The notes: generated from the letters alone by a model not told the origin. A stretch of 64,000 nt of DNA from an uncultured Pseudomonadota bacterium (GCA_900315145.1 OMYE01000009.1:1-64000), one strand, 5' to 3'. Shown: positions 20,347-29,400, numbered from the stretch's first letter. A program made the numbers and translations.

Positions 20347-23300
20347 ATGGAAATTTTACGCGGTGCTCCGGCTCTTTCTGAATTCCGTACCAAAAAGCTT
20401 TTGTCAGAATTTGCAGACAAAGGATTAAAAATCAATTCTGTTTATGCGGAATATGTTCATTTTGCAAATATCAGTGCTCCTTTAACTGAAGAAGAACGTT
20501 CCGTACTGGTAAAACTGCTGACCTATGGTCCGCATATCAGTGAATCAGAAACTAAAGGTACATTATATGTAGTAACCCCTCGTCTCGGTACTATTTCACC
20601 TTGGTCTTCAAAAGCTACTGATATTGCACACAATTGTGCATTATCCAAGGTTATCAGACTGGAAAGAGGTATTGCCTACTACATTGAAGGTGAAAGCAGT
20701 AACTGTGCTGAAGAAATATTACCTCTTATTCATGACCGTATGATGGAACAGGTATTCAGCAGACTTGAAGATGCAGAACAGCTTTTCAGCACTCAGGAAC
20801 CGAAGCCACTTATTTCTGTAGATATTTTAGGTCAGGGGAAGGCTGCACTGGAAAAGGCTAATGTTGATCTCGGTCTGGCCCTTTCCGATGACGAAATGGA
20901 TTATCTCGTAAACAGCTTCACCTCTCTCGGTCGTAATCCTAATGACGTTGAACTGTACATGTTTGCCCAGGCTAACTCAGAACACTGCCGTCACAAGGTA
21001 TTTAATGCAGACTGGGTTATCGACGGCGTGCCTCAGGAAAAGTCACTTTTCAAGATGATTAAGAATACCTATGAAAAGAATTCCGATTATGTACTGAGTG
21101 CCTACAAGGATAATGCTGCGGTAATGGAAGGCTCAGTTGCCGGCAGATTCTTCCCAGACCCGGAAAATCATGTATACAGCTATCACCAGGAACCTATTCA
21201 GATTTTAATGAAGGTTGAAACTCACAACCATCCTACAGCTATTTCTCCTTATCCAGGCGCAGCCACCGGTTCAGGCGGTGAAATCCGTGATGAAGGCGCG
21301 ACAGGTGTGGGTTCAAAGCCGAAGGCCGGTATGTGCGGTTTCAGTGTTTCCAACTTACGTATCCCAGGTTTTGAACAGCCTTGGGAAACTGATTTCGGTA
21401 AGCCGGGCCGTATCGACAGTGCTCTTGATATTATGATTGATGGTCCATTAGGAGCAGCCGGTTTTAATAACGAATTCGGCAGACCAAACATCAACGGTTA
21501 CTTCAGAACATATGAAGAAGCTGTTGACAGTCATAATGGTCACGAAATCCGCGGTTACCACAAACCAATCATGCTCGCCGGCGGTCTCGGTAACATTAGA
21601 AATGAACACATTCAGAAGGGTGTTATTCCTGTCGGTGCTAAGCTTATTGTTCTCGGCGGTCCAGCCATGAATATCGGTCTGGGCGGCGGTGCTGCATCTT
21701 CAATGACCAGCGGTCAGTCTGCAGAAGATCTGGATTTTGCATCTGTACAGCGTGACAATCCAGAAATGGAACGTCGCTGTCAGGAAGTTATCGATGTATG
21801 TTGGCAGATGGGCAGTGAAAATCCTATTCTCTTTATACATGACGTCGGTGCTGGCGGTCTTTCCAATGCTCTTCCTGAACTTGTTAACGACGGTAACCGT
21901 GGCGGTATCTTCGAATTACGCAAGGTTCCTAATGACGAGCCGGGCATGTCACCATATGAATTATGGTGTAACGAGTCTCAGGAACGTTATGTGCTTGCAG
22001 TAAGTGCTGAACAGTACGACACCTTTGAAAAGATTTGTAAGCGTGAACGTGCCAACTTCGCTGTTGTAGGTACTGCAACCGAAGAACGCCGTCTGGTTCT
22101 TAACGATGAACATTTCAACAACAAGCCTATAGATCTTCCTCTTGATGTTCTTCTTGGCAAGCCTCCGCGTATGCATAAGGATGTCAAGACTCTTAAGGCT
22201 GCAGGTAAGAAACTTGATCTCAATGGTGTTACCCCTAAGGCCGCAGCTGAAAGAATTCTCCGTTTACCGGCTGTTGCTGAAAAGACCTTCCTTATCACTA
22301 TCGGTGACCGTACAGTTACCGGTCTTGTAGCCCGTGATCAGATGGTAGGTCCTTGGCAGGTTCCTGTAGCAGACTGCGGTGTTACCGCGGCTTCATATGA
22401 TACATACTGCGGTGAAGCTATGGCCATGGGGGAAAGAACTCCTATTGCTCTGCTTGATTATGCTGCTTCCGCCCGTATGGCTGTTGCTGAATCTATTACC
22501 AATATTGCCGCAGCCTACATCGGTGACATTGAAAGGGTTAAGCTCTCTGCCAACTGGATGGCTGCAGCAGGTCATCCTGGTGAAGACGCCGGTCTGTATG
22601 CAGCTGTAAAGGCTGTGGGTGAAGAACTCTGTCCTGCTTTAGGTGTAACTGTTCCTGTAGGTAAGGATTCAATGTCCATGAAGACAAAGTGGACACAGAA
22701 CGGTGAAAACAGAGAGGTTACTGCTCCGTTATCATTAATAGTAAGTTCATTTGCCCGTGTTGAAGATGTCCGTATGACCAAGACTCCTCAGCTTAGAACC
22801 GACCTTGGTGAAACCAGCCTGATTTTTATTGATCTGGGTAACGGCAGAAACCGTCTCGGCGGCTCAGCTTTGGCTCAGGTATATAAGCAGCTTGGTGATG
22901 TAACTCCTGATGTAAACAGTGCATCTCAGTTGAAGGGCTTCTTTGAGGCAATGCAGTTCCTGATTAAGAATGACTTCGTTATCGCCTACCACGACAAGTC
23001 AGATGGCGGTTTATTCACCACTCTGGCTGAAATGTCATTCGCAGGTCATACAGGTATTACAGTTGATCTAGATACCCTCGGTGAGGATGATCTGAGTGTT
23101 CTCTTTAACGAAGAACTCGGTGCGGTAATTCAGGTAAGAAAGGATCAGGTTGAATCTGTTCAGAACATTCTGTCAGGTCACGGTCTGGCTAATATTATCT
23201 ACACCATCGGTACCGTAAATGACAGCGATCGTATTATCTTCAGAAGAAACGGTGAAGATATAATTAACGAAACCAGAACATTCTTCCGTTCAATCTGGGC

Positions 23301-24231
23301 TGAAACCACCTACCATATGCAGGCTTTACGTGATAATCCGGCATGTGCCGCCAGTGAATTCAAGGCTAAGTCAGATGACAAGGATCCAGGTCTGAATGTT
23401 AAACTTACCTTTGATGTGAATGAAGATGTTGCAGCTCCGTTTATTGCCAGCGGTGTCTCTCCAAAGATTGCAATTCTCCGTGAAGAAGGTGTTAACTCAC
23501 AGGGAGAAATGGCTGCTGCATTCAACCGTGCCGGCTTTGAATGTATCGATGTTCACATGTCAGATATTCTTAACGGCCGTGTAACTCTCAAGGACTTCAA
23601 GGCTCTGGCTGCCTGCGGCGGTTTCTCATACGGTGACGTACTCGGTGCCGGTGAAGGCTGGGCGAAGTCAATTCTCTTCAATGCCCGTGCAAGAGATGAG
23701 TTTGAATCATTCTTCAAGCGCAATGATACCCTGGCTCTCGGTATCTGTAACGGCTGTCAGATGATGTCAAATCTGAGAGATATTATTCCTGGTGCTGATT
23801 TATGGCCACGTTTCGTTCGTAATGAATCCGAAAGATTTGAAGCAAGATTCAGTCTGGTTGAGATTCAGAAGTCTCCTTCACTGTTCTTTGCCGATATGGC
23901 CGGTTCTCACATGCCTATAGCTGTATCACACGGTGAAGGCCGTTCTGAATACCGTAATGCTGAACACCTGAAGCAGGTTTCAGAAAGCGGTCTGGTTGCA
24001 GTACGTTATATTGATAACTATGGTAATGTAACTGAACGTTATCCTGCAAACCCTAATGGTTCACCAGAAGGTATCACCGGTTTAACAACAACCGACGGCC
24101 GTGTAACCATCATGATGCCTCATCCTGAACGCAGTATGAGAACTGTAGCTAACAGCTGGCATCCTGATGACTGGGGTGAAGGCAGTGCATGGTTAAGAGC
24201 ATTCAGAAATGCCCGCAAGGCTTTAGGTTAG
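20347..24231 (+). CDS. purL: Phosphoribosylformylglycinamidine synthase PurL
   Basis: PurL converts FGAR to FGAM in purine synthesis using ATP and glutamine. This is the long single-chain form (1294 residues) of gammaproteobacteria. It has an N-terminal PurS-like domain, a linker, two AIRS-type halves (motifs [29 protein letters not shown] and [11 protein letters not shown]) and a C-terminal glutamine amidotransferase. The amidotransferase carries the nucleophile in [10 protein letters not shown] and the histidine in MMPHPERSM. The first residues [14 protein letters not shown] match the family start. It is a single-gene unit with its own terminator. purB lies about 37 kb away on the other strand. 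Confidence 0.97.
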   Translation: MEILRGAPALSEFRTKKLLSEFADKGLKINSVYAEYVHFANISAPLTEEERSVLVKLLTYGPHISESETKGTLYVVTPRLGTISPWSSKATDIAHNCALSKVIRLERGIAYYIEGESSNCAEEILPLIHDRMMEQVFSRLEDAEQLFSTQEPKPLISVDILGQGKAALEKANVDLGLALSDDEMDYLVNSFTSLGRNPNDVELYMFAQANSEHCRHKVFNADWVIDGVPQEKSLFKMIKNTYEKNSDYVLSAYKDNAAVMEGSVAGRFFPDPENHVYSYHQEPIQILMKVETHNHPTAISPYPGAATGSGGEIRDEGATGVGSKPKAGMCGFSVSNLRIPGFEQPWETDFGKPGRIDSALDIMIDGPLGAAGFNNEFGRPNINGYFRTYEEAVDSHNGHEIRGYHKPIMLAGGLGNIRNEHIQKGVIPVGAKLIVLGGPAMNIGLGGGAASSMTSGQSAEDLDFASVQRDNPEMERRCQEVIDVCWQMGSENPILFIHDVGAGGLSNALPELVNDGNRGGIFELRKVPNDEPGMSPYELWCNESQERYVLAVSAEQYDTFEKICKRERANFAVVGTATEERRLVLNDEHFNNKPIDLPLDVLLGKPPRMHKDVKTLKAAGKKLDLNGVTPKAAAERILRLPAVAEKTFLITIGDRTVTGLVARDQMVGPWQVPVADCGVTAASYDTYCGEAMAMGERTPIALLDYAASARMAVAESITNIAAAYIGDIERVKLSANWMAAAGHPGEDAGLYAAVKAVGEELCPALGVTVPVGKDSMSMKTKWTQNGENREVTAPLSLIVSSFARVEDVRMTKTPQLRTDLGETSLIFIDLGNGRNRLGGSALAQVYKQLGDVTPDVNSASQLKGFFEAMQFLIKNDFVIAYHDKSDGGLFTTLAEMSFAGHTGITVDLDTLGEDDLSVLFNEELGAVIQVRKDQVESVQNILSGHGLANIIYTIGTVNDSDRIIFRRNGEDIINETRTFFRSIWAETTYHMQALRDNPACAASEFKAKSDDKDPGLNVKLTFDVNEDVAAPFIASGVSPKIAILREEGVNSQGEMAAAFNRAGFECIDVHMSDILNGRVTLKDFKALAACGGFSYGDVLGAGEGWAKSILFNARARDEFESFFKRNDTLALGICNGCQMMSNLRDIIPGADLWPRFVRNESERFEARFSLVEIQKSPSLFFADMAGSHMPIAVSHGEGRSEYRNAEHLKQVSESGLVAVRYIDNYGNVTERYPANPNGSPEGITGLTTTDGRVTIMMPHPERSMRTVANSWHPDDWGEGSAWLRAFRNARKALG

Positions 24232-24308
24232 TATAACCGTCCGGTATATTGGCAGTATGTCTGGTTTAATAGACCGCACGTCAGTATCCGGAGGATAGAT
24301 TAAGCAAT

Positions 24309-24345
24309 AAAGGATATCTTGAATAAAGGTATCCTTTTTTTTGTC
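24309..24345 (+). terminator. Terminator after purL
   Basis: AAAGGATA and TATCCTTT form an eight-base-pair stem around a 13-base loop and are followed by a run of T. Confidence 0.8.
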
Positions 24346-25119
24346 TTCATTATGTCTACCTGCTGTATCCGTCCCGGTAATATCTGATAATGATGCTAGC
24401 GGCGGTTTATGTCTGCTGTTTACACGTTCTGCAGCATTCTCTGAGAAGTCGGCCGGTTTCCGGAAAAGTCCTTTTTGTAACTGAAAGTTACATGTCTGCA
24501 TGCATGTCTTTATATTTGTATAAATACTCTGAATTCAAACATATGAACGGGAGTGCATGCTTTCTGTACCTTATTTATCCTTTTGTCTCTGAGGATGATG
24601 ATTCCAGGGGAGCGTAAGGAAGTGTGTTTATTATCACCCGTATGACTGCTGCTCAAGGTTTTTCTGGCCGGGAATTCATTTACGCCGGCGATTTACGAAG
24701 GCCGGGAGCTCTTTTTAACTGTTATACGAAGATGATTTATGCAGAAAAATAAATATTGACGATTATTTTCGGGGATAAAAAGGTTATTTCAGAGATTTTT
24801 AACATAATATACAGCCTTATTGCAGCAGATGGGATTCTGTTTTAAATGATGATATAAATAAATATTTATTAATTATGTTAATTATATGTTATAGAACAAA
24901 AAACGAACTAAAAAAGGAGGAAGTCTTACGGCTCTAAGATAGATAGTATGTTTTATGGTAATTATCTAGTTATCTGATAACTAACTTATAATTTATTGTA
25001 AGGCTTTCATATTTATGAAAGATTATTTCATGTATAAAAGATGTTAATAAGTGGTTAAACCATTAAATATTTGATATATATCTCAAAAAATAAGTGTTTT
25101 TAGAATAATATATGAGTAT
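24346..25119. other. AT-rich leader region before the peptide array
   Basis: About 770 bases without a confident gene. At 24694-24720 CCGGC pairs with GCCGG and leads into a short T-run, a possible terminator. A perfect Shine-Dalgarno AAGGAGG at 24914-24920 has no start codon at normal spacing; the nearest ATG (24948) opens only nine codons. A seven-base-pair hairpin (CTTTCAT/ATGAAAG) lies near 25004-25021, and the ten-codon frame MKDYFMYKRC starts at 25015. The region may hold another small RNA or leader. Confidence 0.4.
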
Positions 25120-25155
25120 ATGAAAATATTTTCATGAAAATGAAAATATTTTCAT
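25120..25155. promoter_or_regulatory. Tandem perfect palindromes, likely operator
   Basis: ATGAAAATATTTTCAT is a perfect 16-base palindrome present at 25120-25135 and again at 25140-25155, so the centres are 20 bp apart, about two helical turns. The pair lies 33 bases upstream of the -35 of the peptide-array promoter. The layout resembles the paired ARG boxes bound by ArgR (core TGAAT-N4-ATTCA), matching eight of the ten fixed positions per box, but another dimeric or hexameric regulator is equally possible. Confidence 0.65.
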
Positions 25156-25187
25156 GAAATTTTTTGAAAGTTTTTTAGTATTTTTTC

Positions 25188-25216
25188 TTGTAAAAGGTGA
25201 TAGATGTCACTATTAT
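25188..25216 (+). promoter_or_regulatory. Promoter of the peptide array
   Basis: TTGTAA at 25188-25193 and TATTAT at 25211-25216 are separated by exactly 17 bases. Transcription would begin near 25223 and leave a leader of about 90 bases before the first peptide ATG at 25312. Confidence 0.65.
25197..25210. promoter_or_regulatory. CRP-like half-site pair inside the promoter spacer
   Basis: GTGA-TAGATG-TCAC matches the core GTGA-N6-TCAC of CRP-type sites and lies between the -35 and -10 elements. A factor bound there would be expected to block RNA polymerase. The match is only to the core, so binding is speculative. Confidence 0.4.
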
Positions 25217-25311
25217 GTAATCAAGGTCAGGGAACAAAGAGACCGAAATAAAAAAATTAAATGATTAAAAATCAACAATATTTATATCAACACTATGGAA
25301 GGAAAACTGAT

Positions 25312-25392
25312 ATGAGATACATTATTAAGAAATTTGAAAGTCACGTATATGCTCCGGTAACTCGTGAATACCACTTTAACTACGTTAAGTAA
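25312..25392 (+). CDS. Array peptide 1 (26 residues)
   Basis: Reads MRYIIKKFESHVY, then the invariant APVTREYHF, then NYVK. It is the most divergent copy, with I4, I5 and F8. The site GGAAGG is nine bases before the ATG. An in-frame ATG at 25261 would give a 43-residue form (extension beginning MIKNQQYLYQ), but it has no ribosome-binding site and the other copies have no such extension. The peptide is basic and aromatic, with no cysteine, signal peptide or membrane segment. Its function is unknown. Confidence 0.75.
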   Translation: MRYIIKKFESHVYAPVTREYHFNYVK

Positions 25393-25439
25393 TAACAACG
25401 GAATTTGGTAACAGGCAAAAAACTTGAGAGGTAAGCAAA

Positions 25440-25520
25440 ATGAGATACTTAATGAAAAAGTTAGAAAGCCATGTATATGCTCCGGTAACTCGTGAATATC
25501 ACTTCAGTTACGTTAAGTAA
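25440..25520 (+). CDS. Array peptide 2 (26 residues)
   Basis: Reads MRYLMKKLESHVY, APVTREYHF, SYVK, which is also close to the consensus of all six. GAGAGG lies nine bases before the ATG. Compared with copy 3, seven codons differ and six of those changes are synonymous, which points to selection on the peptide. Function unknown. Confidence 0.78.
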   Translation: MRYLMKKLESHVYAPVTREYHFSYVK

Positions 25521-25570
25521 GAGCTAACTAAGTTAAATTCTGGAACAGTTAAGATTAAGAGGTAAATAAA

Positions 25571-25651
25571 ATGAGATACATAATGAAGAAGCTTGAAAGC
25601 CATGTATACGCCCCGGTAACCCGTGAATATCACTTCAGCTACGTTAAGTAA
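25571..25651 (+). CDS. Array peptide 3 (26 residues)
   Basis: Reads MRYIMKKLESHVY, APVTREYHF, SYVK. AAGAGG lies nine bases before the ATG. It differs from copy 2 by a single residue (I4 for L4) despite six silent codon changes. Function unknown. Confidence 0.78.
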   Translation: MRYIMKKLESHVYAPVTREYHFSYVK

Positions 25652-25708
25652 GTAAGAGCTGAACTAGGCCGGAATCTTAAGACATAGATTAAATCAGAGG
25701 TGACTAAA

Positions 25709-25789
25709 ATGAGATACTTAATGAAAAAGCTTGAAAACCATGCATTTGCTCCGGTAACTCGTGAATACCACTTCAGTTACGTTAAGTAA
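25709..25789 (+). CDS. Array peptide 4 (26 residues)
   Basis: Reads MRYLMKKLENHAF, APVTREYHF, SYVK. AGAGGTGACTAAA precedes the ATG. It is the only copy with Phe rather than Tyr at position 13, so an aromatic residue is kept before the core. Function unknown. Confidence 0.78.
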   Translation: MRYLMKKLENHAFAPVTREYHFSYVK

Positions 25790-25843
25790 AAATGCGGCGG
25801 TTAACCCTAATCTTTAGATACAGTTTAATGAGAGGTGACTAAA

Positions 25844-25924
25844 ATGAGATACTTAATGAAAAAGCTTGAAAACCATGCATACGCTCCGGTAACTCGTGAA
25901 TACCACTTCAGTTACGTTAAGTAA
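25844..25924 (+). CDS. Array peptide 5 (26 residues)
   Basis: Reads MRYLMKKLENHAY, APVTREYHF, SYVK and differs from copy 4 in one codon only. The same AGAGGTGACTAAA leader precedes the ATG, suggesting copies 4 and 5 arose by a recent tandem duplication. Function unknown. Confidence 0.78.
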   Translation: MRYLMKKLENHAYAPVTREYHFSYVK

Positions 25925-25973
25925 ATGCAGACAGTAATGCTGAACTTTAACCAAAGATAGAGAGGTGACTAAA

Positions 25974-26054
25974 ATGAGATACTTAATGAAAAAGATCGAA
26001 GACCGTGTATACGCTCCGGTAACTCGTGAATACCACTTCAATTACGTAAAGTAA
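25974..26054 (+). CDS. Array peptide 6 (26 residues)
   Basis: Reads MRYLMKKIEDRVY, APVTREYHF, NYVK. It varies most in the N-terminal half (I8, D10, R11) but keeps the core and the YVK end. AGAGGTGACTAAA precedes the ATG. A hairpin with a GAAA tetraloop (TGGTT/AACCA, 26062-26075) follows eight bases after the stop. Function unknown. Confidence 0.78.
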   Translation: MRYLMKKIEDRVYAPVTREYHFNYVK

Positions 26055-26139
26055 TTTGACATGGTTGAAAAACCACAATATGGTGCAAGGCCATAGCCTG
26101 AATAATAATAAAAATAATTTAACGCAGAAGGCATAATCC

Positions 26140-26178
26140 ATGTCATTGAGATTAAGTAGACAGAGCCGGACTGCATAA
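26140..26178 (+). CDS. Possible 12-residue basic mini-ORF
   Basis: ATG at 26140 opens MSLRLSRQSRTA. It has a GAAGG site eight bases upstream and lies within the same presumed transcript, between the sixth peptide and the proline-rich peptide. It is too short to be judged on codon use and could be a chance frame. Confidence 0.25.
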   Translation: MSLRLSRQSRTA

Positions 26179-26251
26179 AGCTAAGAATTACCTAAATCAC
26201 AGCATTATGCATCCGGTATTACAAAGAGTTTGATATTTGAGGTATTTTGCT

Positions 26252-26341
26252 ATGAACAAGAACAGAAATTTATATCCGCGACCTGAAATTCCACTGCCGA
26301 GTGAGTCGTCAAGAAAAAGAAGTATCGGCCCTAAAATCTAA
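26252..26341 (+). CDS. Cationic proline-rich 29-residue peptide
   Basis: The frame opens MNKNRN, continues LYPRPEIPLPSES and ends in SRKRSIGPKI. It has five prolines, seven Lys/Arg and two Glu, a composition that recalls proline-rich ribosome-targeting peptides, although no homology is claimed. GAGG lies nine bases before the ATG. The terminator begins 15 bases after the stop, so this ORF closes the peptide-array transcript. No signal sequence is visible. It may be a functional peptide, a precursor or a spurious frame. Confidence 0.5.
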   Translation: MNKNRNLYPRPEIPLPSESSRKRSIGPKI

Positions 26342-26355
26342 AAACAGAAAATACG

Positions 26356-26393
26356 CCCCCTGTGAGATGAAACACAGGGGGTTCGGTTTTTTT
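26356..26393 (+). terminator. Terminator of the peptide-array unit
   Basis: CCCCCTGTG and CACAGGGGG form a perfect nine-base-pair stem around AGATGAAA and are followed by TTCGG and seven T. It lies 15 bases after the 29-residue ORF. Confidence 0.9.
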
Positions 26394-26449
26394 GAAAAGT
26401 ATGATTTGGTTTCGTGTGCCCGGCGACGGATAGCGGATGGTTTACTGTA

Positions 26450-27496
26450 TTATTCAGTACTGCCCGTTTTTTTAGAACCGGGAGCTTTTTCCGGAAAAAT
26501 AATACTGGCGGTAACCCCTAAAGCTAAAATGACAGCAATTACGATTAAGCTGGTAATATTTCCTATCAGAAGACTGTTGAATCCGCCGATTTCACATCCG
26601 GCATTGAAACACAGTTTAAAGGCAATAAAGAACAGAAGCGTAATTACAGCCTTTTCCAGATGACAAAGGTATCTTTTAAGTGATTCCAGGATAAAATACA
26701 TGGATCTCAGTCCGAGTATGGCAAAAATCATGGCACTGTAGATAATAAGAGGTTCCTTGCTAACAGCAATAACCGCCGGTACGGAGTCAAATGCAAATGT
26801 CACATCGCTAAGCTCTATTACAGACAGGCATAAAAGAAGCGGGGTGCCGAAAAATAATCCGGTTCTTTTTAAGGAGATATTTTGGTTCTCCTCTTTCTCT
26901 GTCAATTCCCGGATCTTCTGTTTATTCAGGAAAAAGTAATGACCTTCCAGTTTTGGCCAGATAGGTAAAAGCCACTTGGTTAATCTGTATGCCGGATGAT
27001 TGGAGTAGTCTTCAATTTCGTCCTTGTCATCAGCGCTTTTTATCATGAGAACCGCTGTAACGGCCACCCAGATGCCAAAGACAATCTCCACCCACTGACC
27101 AAGAAGGTAAAGGAAGGTACTGCCGATGGCTACAAATATCGCTCTGAATACAATAGCCCCGATAATTCCGTAGTATAAAACCCGGTGTCTGTAGGCTTCA
27201 GGTATTTTAAACCAGGTGAATATGGCCATGAATACGAACAGGTTATCCACAGATAATGATTTTTCCAGAATATATCCGGTGAAAAAGAGAGAGGCCACTT
27301 CTACATTGTGATGGTACCAGAGATAAACGCCGAAGAGCACTGAAACCAGAATCCAGAAAATTGTCCAGATGCATGAGGTCCGGAATGTCATGATCGGATT
27401 TTTTCTGTGAGCAAGAAGGTCAATCAACAGGCATACAATTACTACAATAGTAAATATTATTATGGTGGATGTTTCAAAACCGATATGGGTATTCAT
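26450..27496 (-). CDS. TerC/Alx-family integral membrane protein
   Basis: A 348-residue protein with about nine hydrophobic segments and the TerC hallmark EKSLSVDNLFVF around residue 78. A second acidic membrane motif is ELSDVTFAFDSVPAV near 225. TerC/Alx proteins are linked to manganese or other metal export and to tellurite resistance, acting in the inner membrane. AGGAG lies upstream of the start at 27496. No yybP-ykoY riboswitch-like sequence was recognised upstream. It is convergent with the peptide array and divergent from ettA. Confidence 0.9.
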   Translation of the reverse strand: MNTHIGFETSTIIIFTIVVIVCLLIDLLAHRKNPIMTFRTSCIWTIFWILVSVLFGVYLWYHHNVEVASLFFTGYILEKSLSVDNLFVFMAIFTWFKIPEAYRHRVLYYGIIGAIVFRAIFVAIGSTFLYLLGQWVEIVFGIWVAVTAVLMIKSADDKDEIEDYSNHPAYRLTKWLLPIWPKLEGHYFFLNKQKIRELTEKEENQNISLKRTGLFFGTPLLLCLSVIELSDVTFAFDSVPAVIAVSKEPLIIYSAMIFAILGLRSMYFILESLKRYLCHLEKAVITLLFFIAFKLCFNAGCEIGGFNSLLIGNITSLIVIAVILALGVTASIIFPEKAPGSKKTGSTE

Positions 27497-27735
27497 GGAA
27501 AAAATCTCCTGTTTTGCTGATTCGGGAGTATGTCCGTTGTTTTATTGCCTGAATGAATCTCTTAATCTGAATAATCATGGAATGTTTATACGGCATAAAA
27601 CAGTGTGCAGACTTGAAGTAATCTATCACATAAATACGGAAGCAAAGAAGTACGACTGTTTTACTATGTAGAGTAGATCAGGGGTTTATGATAAAATAAC
27701 CCAAAATTCTATTGTTTAGCTAGTTTAGGAAAAAT

Positions 27736-29400
27736 ATGGCACAATTCATTTATACAATGAACCGCGTAGGCAAAATTGTTCCGCCTAAGCGTCAGATTTT
27801 AAAGGATATATCACTGTCATTTTTCCCGGGGGCCAAGATAGGTGTCCTGGGTTTAAATGGTGCCGGTAAATCCACTTTATTGAAAATAATGGCAGGTATT
27901 GATACTGAAATTGAAGGTGAGGCACGTCCGCAGCCCGGTATCAAGATTGGTTATTTACCTCAGGAGCCTCAGCTTGATCCTGAAAAAACAGTAAAAGAAA
28001 CTGTTGAAGAGGCCTTAGGTGAGGTTAAGCAGGCCCTAACCCGTCTTGACGAGGTGTATGCTGCATACGCAGATCCTGATGCCGACTTTGATGCTTTAGC
28101 TGCAGAACAGGCCAGACTCGAAGCTATAATTCAGGCAAGTGATGGTCATAATATTGATAATCAGATTGATCAGGCCGCAGATGCTTTAAGACTTCCTGAT
28201 CCGGATGCCAAGATTAAGGTGTTGTCAGGTGGTGAAAGAAGACGTGTGGCTCTCTGCCGTCTGCTCCTGGAACATCCTGATATGCTTCTCCTTGACGAAC
28301 CTACCAACCATCTTGATGCCGAATCTGTTGCATGGCTGGAAAGCTTCCTGCATCAGTACACAGGTACCGTTGTTGCTATTACTCACGACCGTTACTTCCT
28401 TGATAATGTAGCCGGTTGGATTTTGGAACTTGACCGCGGTGAAGGTATTCCTTGGGAAGGTAACTATTCTTCATGGCTTGAGCAGAAGGAAGCCCGTCTG
28501 GCTCATGAACAGGCATCTGAAAGCGCCCGTCAGAAGTCTATTCAGAAGGAACTTGAATGGGTTAGACAGTCTCCTAAAGGCAGACATGCCAAGTCAAAGG
28601 CAAGACTTGCCCGTTTTGAAGAACTTAATAGTACTGATTATCAGAAGCGTAATGAAACTAACGAACTGTTCATTCCGCCTGGGCCAAGACTTGGTGACAA
28701 GGTTCTTGAAGTCACCAACCTTACCAAGGGTTATGAGGGTAGAACCTTAATCAAAGATCTGAGCTTTACCGTACCTAAGGGGGCTATAGTAGGTATTATC
28801 GGGGCCAATGGTGCCGGTAAGTCTACACTGTTCCGTATGATAAGCGGATCTGAACAGCCTGATTCCGGTTCTATTACACTTGGTGAAACTGTAGTTGTTG
28901 CCAATGTTGAACAGTTCCGTGATAAGATGGATAACAAAAAGACTGTTTATGAGGAAATATCTCAGGGACAGGATATTCTTCGTATAGGTAATTATGAAAT
29001 TCCTAGCCGCGCATATATCGGCCGCTTTAATTTCAAGGGCACCGATCAGCAGAAGCGTGTAGGGGATTTATCAGGAGGTGAACGAGGCAGACTGCATCTT
29101 GCTAAGCTGCTGCAGGCGGGCGGTAATCTGTTGTTACTCGACGAACCGACAAACGATCTCGATGTAGAAACATTACGAGCTCTGGAAAATGCTCTTCTGG
29201 AATTCCCGGGATCTGCTATGGTTATTTCTCATGACCGCTGGTTCCTTGACCGTATTGCCACCCATATTCTGGATTATCAGGATGACGGAAAGATTACCTT
29301 CTTTGACGGAAACTTTACCGAATATGAGGAATGGAAGGTTAAGACCTATGGTGAAGAAGCTGTTAAACCTCATCGCCGTAAGTTCAGAAACATTTCATAA
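27736..29400 (+). CDS. ettA: Energy-dependent translational throttle protein EttA (ABC-F)
   Basis: EttA is an ABC-F ATPase that binds the ribosomal E site and gates entry into elongation according to the ATP/ADP ratio. Two ATPase domains carry Walker A GLNGAGKST and GANGAGKST, signatures LSGGERRR and LSGGERGR, and Walker B LLLDEPTNHLD and LLLDEPTNDLD. An Arm and linker lie between them. The protein has 554 residues and no membrane segments. The first residues MAQFIYTMNRVGK match the EttA subgroup. A terminator follows. Confidence 0.95.
   Translation: MAQFIYTMNRVGKIVPPKRQILKDISLSFFPGAKIGVLGLNGAGKSTLLKIMAGIDTEIEGEARPQPGIKIGYLPQEPQLDPEKTVKETVEEALGEVKQALTRLDEVYAAYADPDADFDALAAEQARLEAIIQASDGHNIDNQIDQAADALRLPDPDAKIKVLSGGERRRVALCRLLLEHPDMLLLDEPTNHLDAESVAWLESFLHQYTGTVVAITHDRYFLDNVAGWILELDRGEGIPWEGNYSSWLEQKEARLAHEQASESARQKSIQKELEWVRQSPKGRHAKSKARLARFEELNSTDYQKRNETNELFIPPGPRLGDKVLEVTNLTKGYEGRTLIKDLSFTVPKGAIVGIIGANGAGKSTLFRMISGSEQPDSGSITLGETVVVANVEQFRDKMDNKKTVYEEISQGQDILRIGNYEIPSRAYIGRFNFKGTDQQKRVGDLSGGERGRLHLAKLLQAGGNLLLLDEPTNDLDVETLRALENALLEFPGSAMVISHDRWFLDRIATHILDYQDDGKITFFDGNFTEYEEWKVKTYGEEAVKPHRRKFRNIS

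Larger units (their letters stand above)
25312..26054 (+). repeat. Tandem array of six peptide genes
   Basis: Six 81-base reading frames repeat at intervals of 128, 131, 138, 135 and 130 bases. The coding units are strongly alike. The spacers (47, 50, 57, 54 and 49 bases) have diverged except for the ribosome-binding region, which reads GAGGTGACTAAAATG before copies 4-6. Of 26 residues, 18 are identical in all copies. Copies 4 and 5 differ at one codon and look like the most recent duplication. Confidence 0.9.

Noticed and set aside
24390..24617. 75-codon plus-strand frame after purL
   Set aside because: Cys-rich, irregular composition, no ribosome-binding site and no recognisable motif.
25261..25392. 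Longer 43-residue form of array peptide 1
   Set aside because: The upstream in-frame ATG has no ribosome-binding site and the other five copies have no matching extension, while ATG 25312 has GGAAGG.
25853..26041. Minus-strand 62-codon frame across array copies 5 and 6
   Set aside because: It is the antisense shadow of the peptide genes and has no ribosome-binding site of its own.
25312..26054. CRISPR array or plain DNA repeat
   Set aside because: The repeat units are 81-base reading frames with start, stop and ribosome-binding site. Differences are concentrated in third codon positions, and spacers carry no unique protospacer-like sequences of constant length.
25312..26054. Type I toxin family (Ldr/Ibs-like tandem hydrophobic peptides)
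   Set aside because: The peptides are basic and aromatic with no hydrophobic membrane span, and no antisense RNA promoter pattern was seen.
26450..27735. Manganese (yybP-ykoY) riboswitch upstream of the TerC-family gene
   Set aside because: The conserved core of that motif could not be found in the 240 bases upstream.
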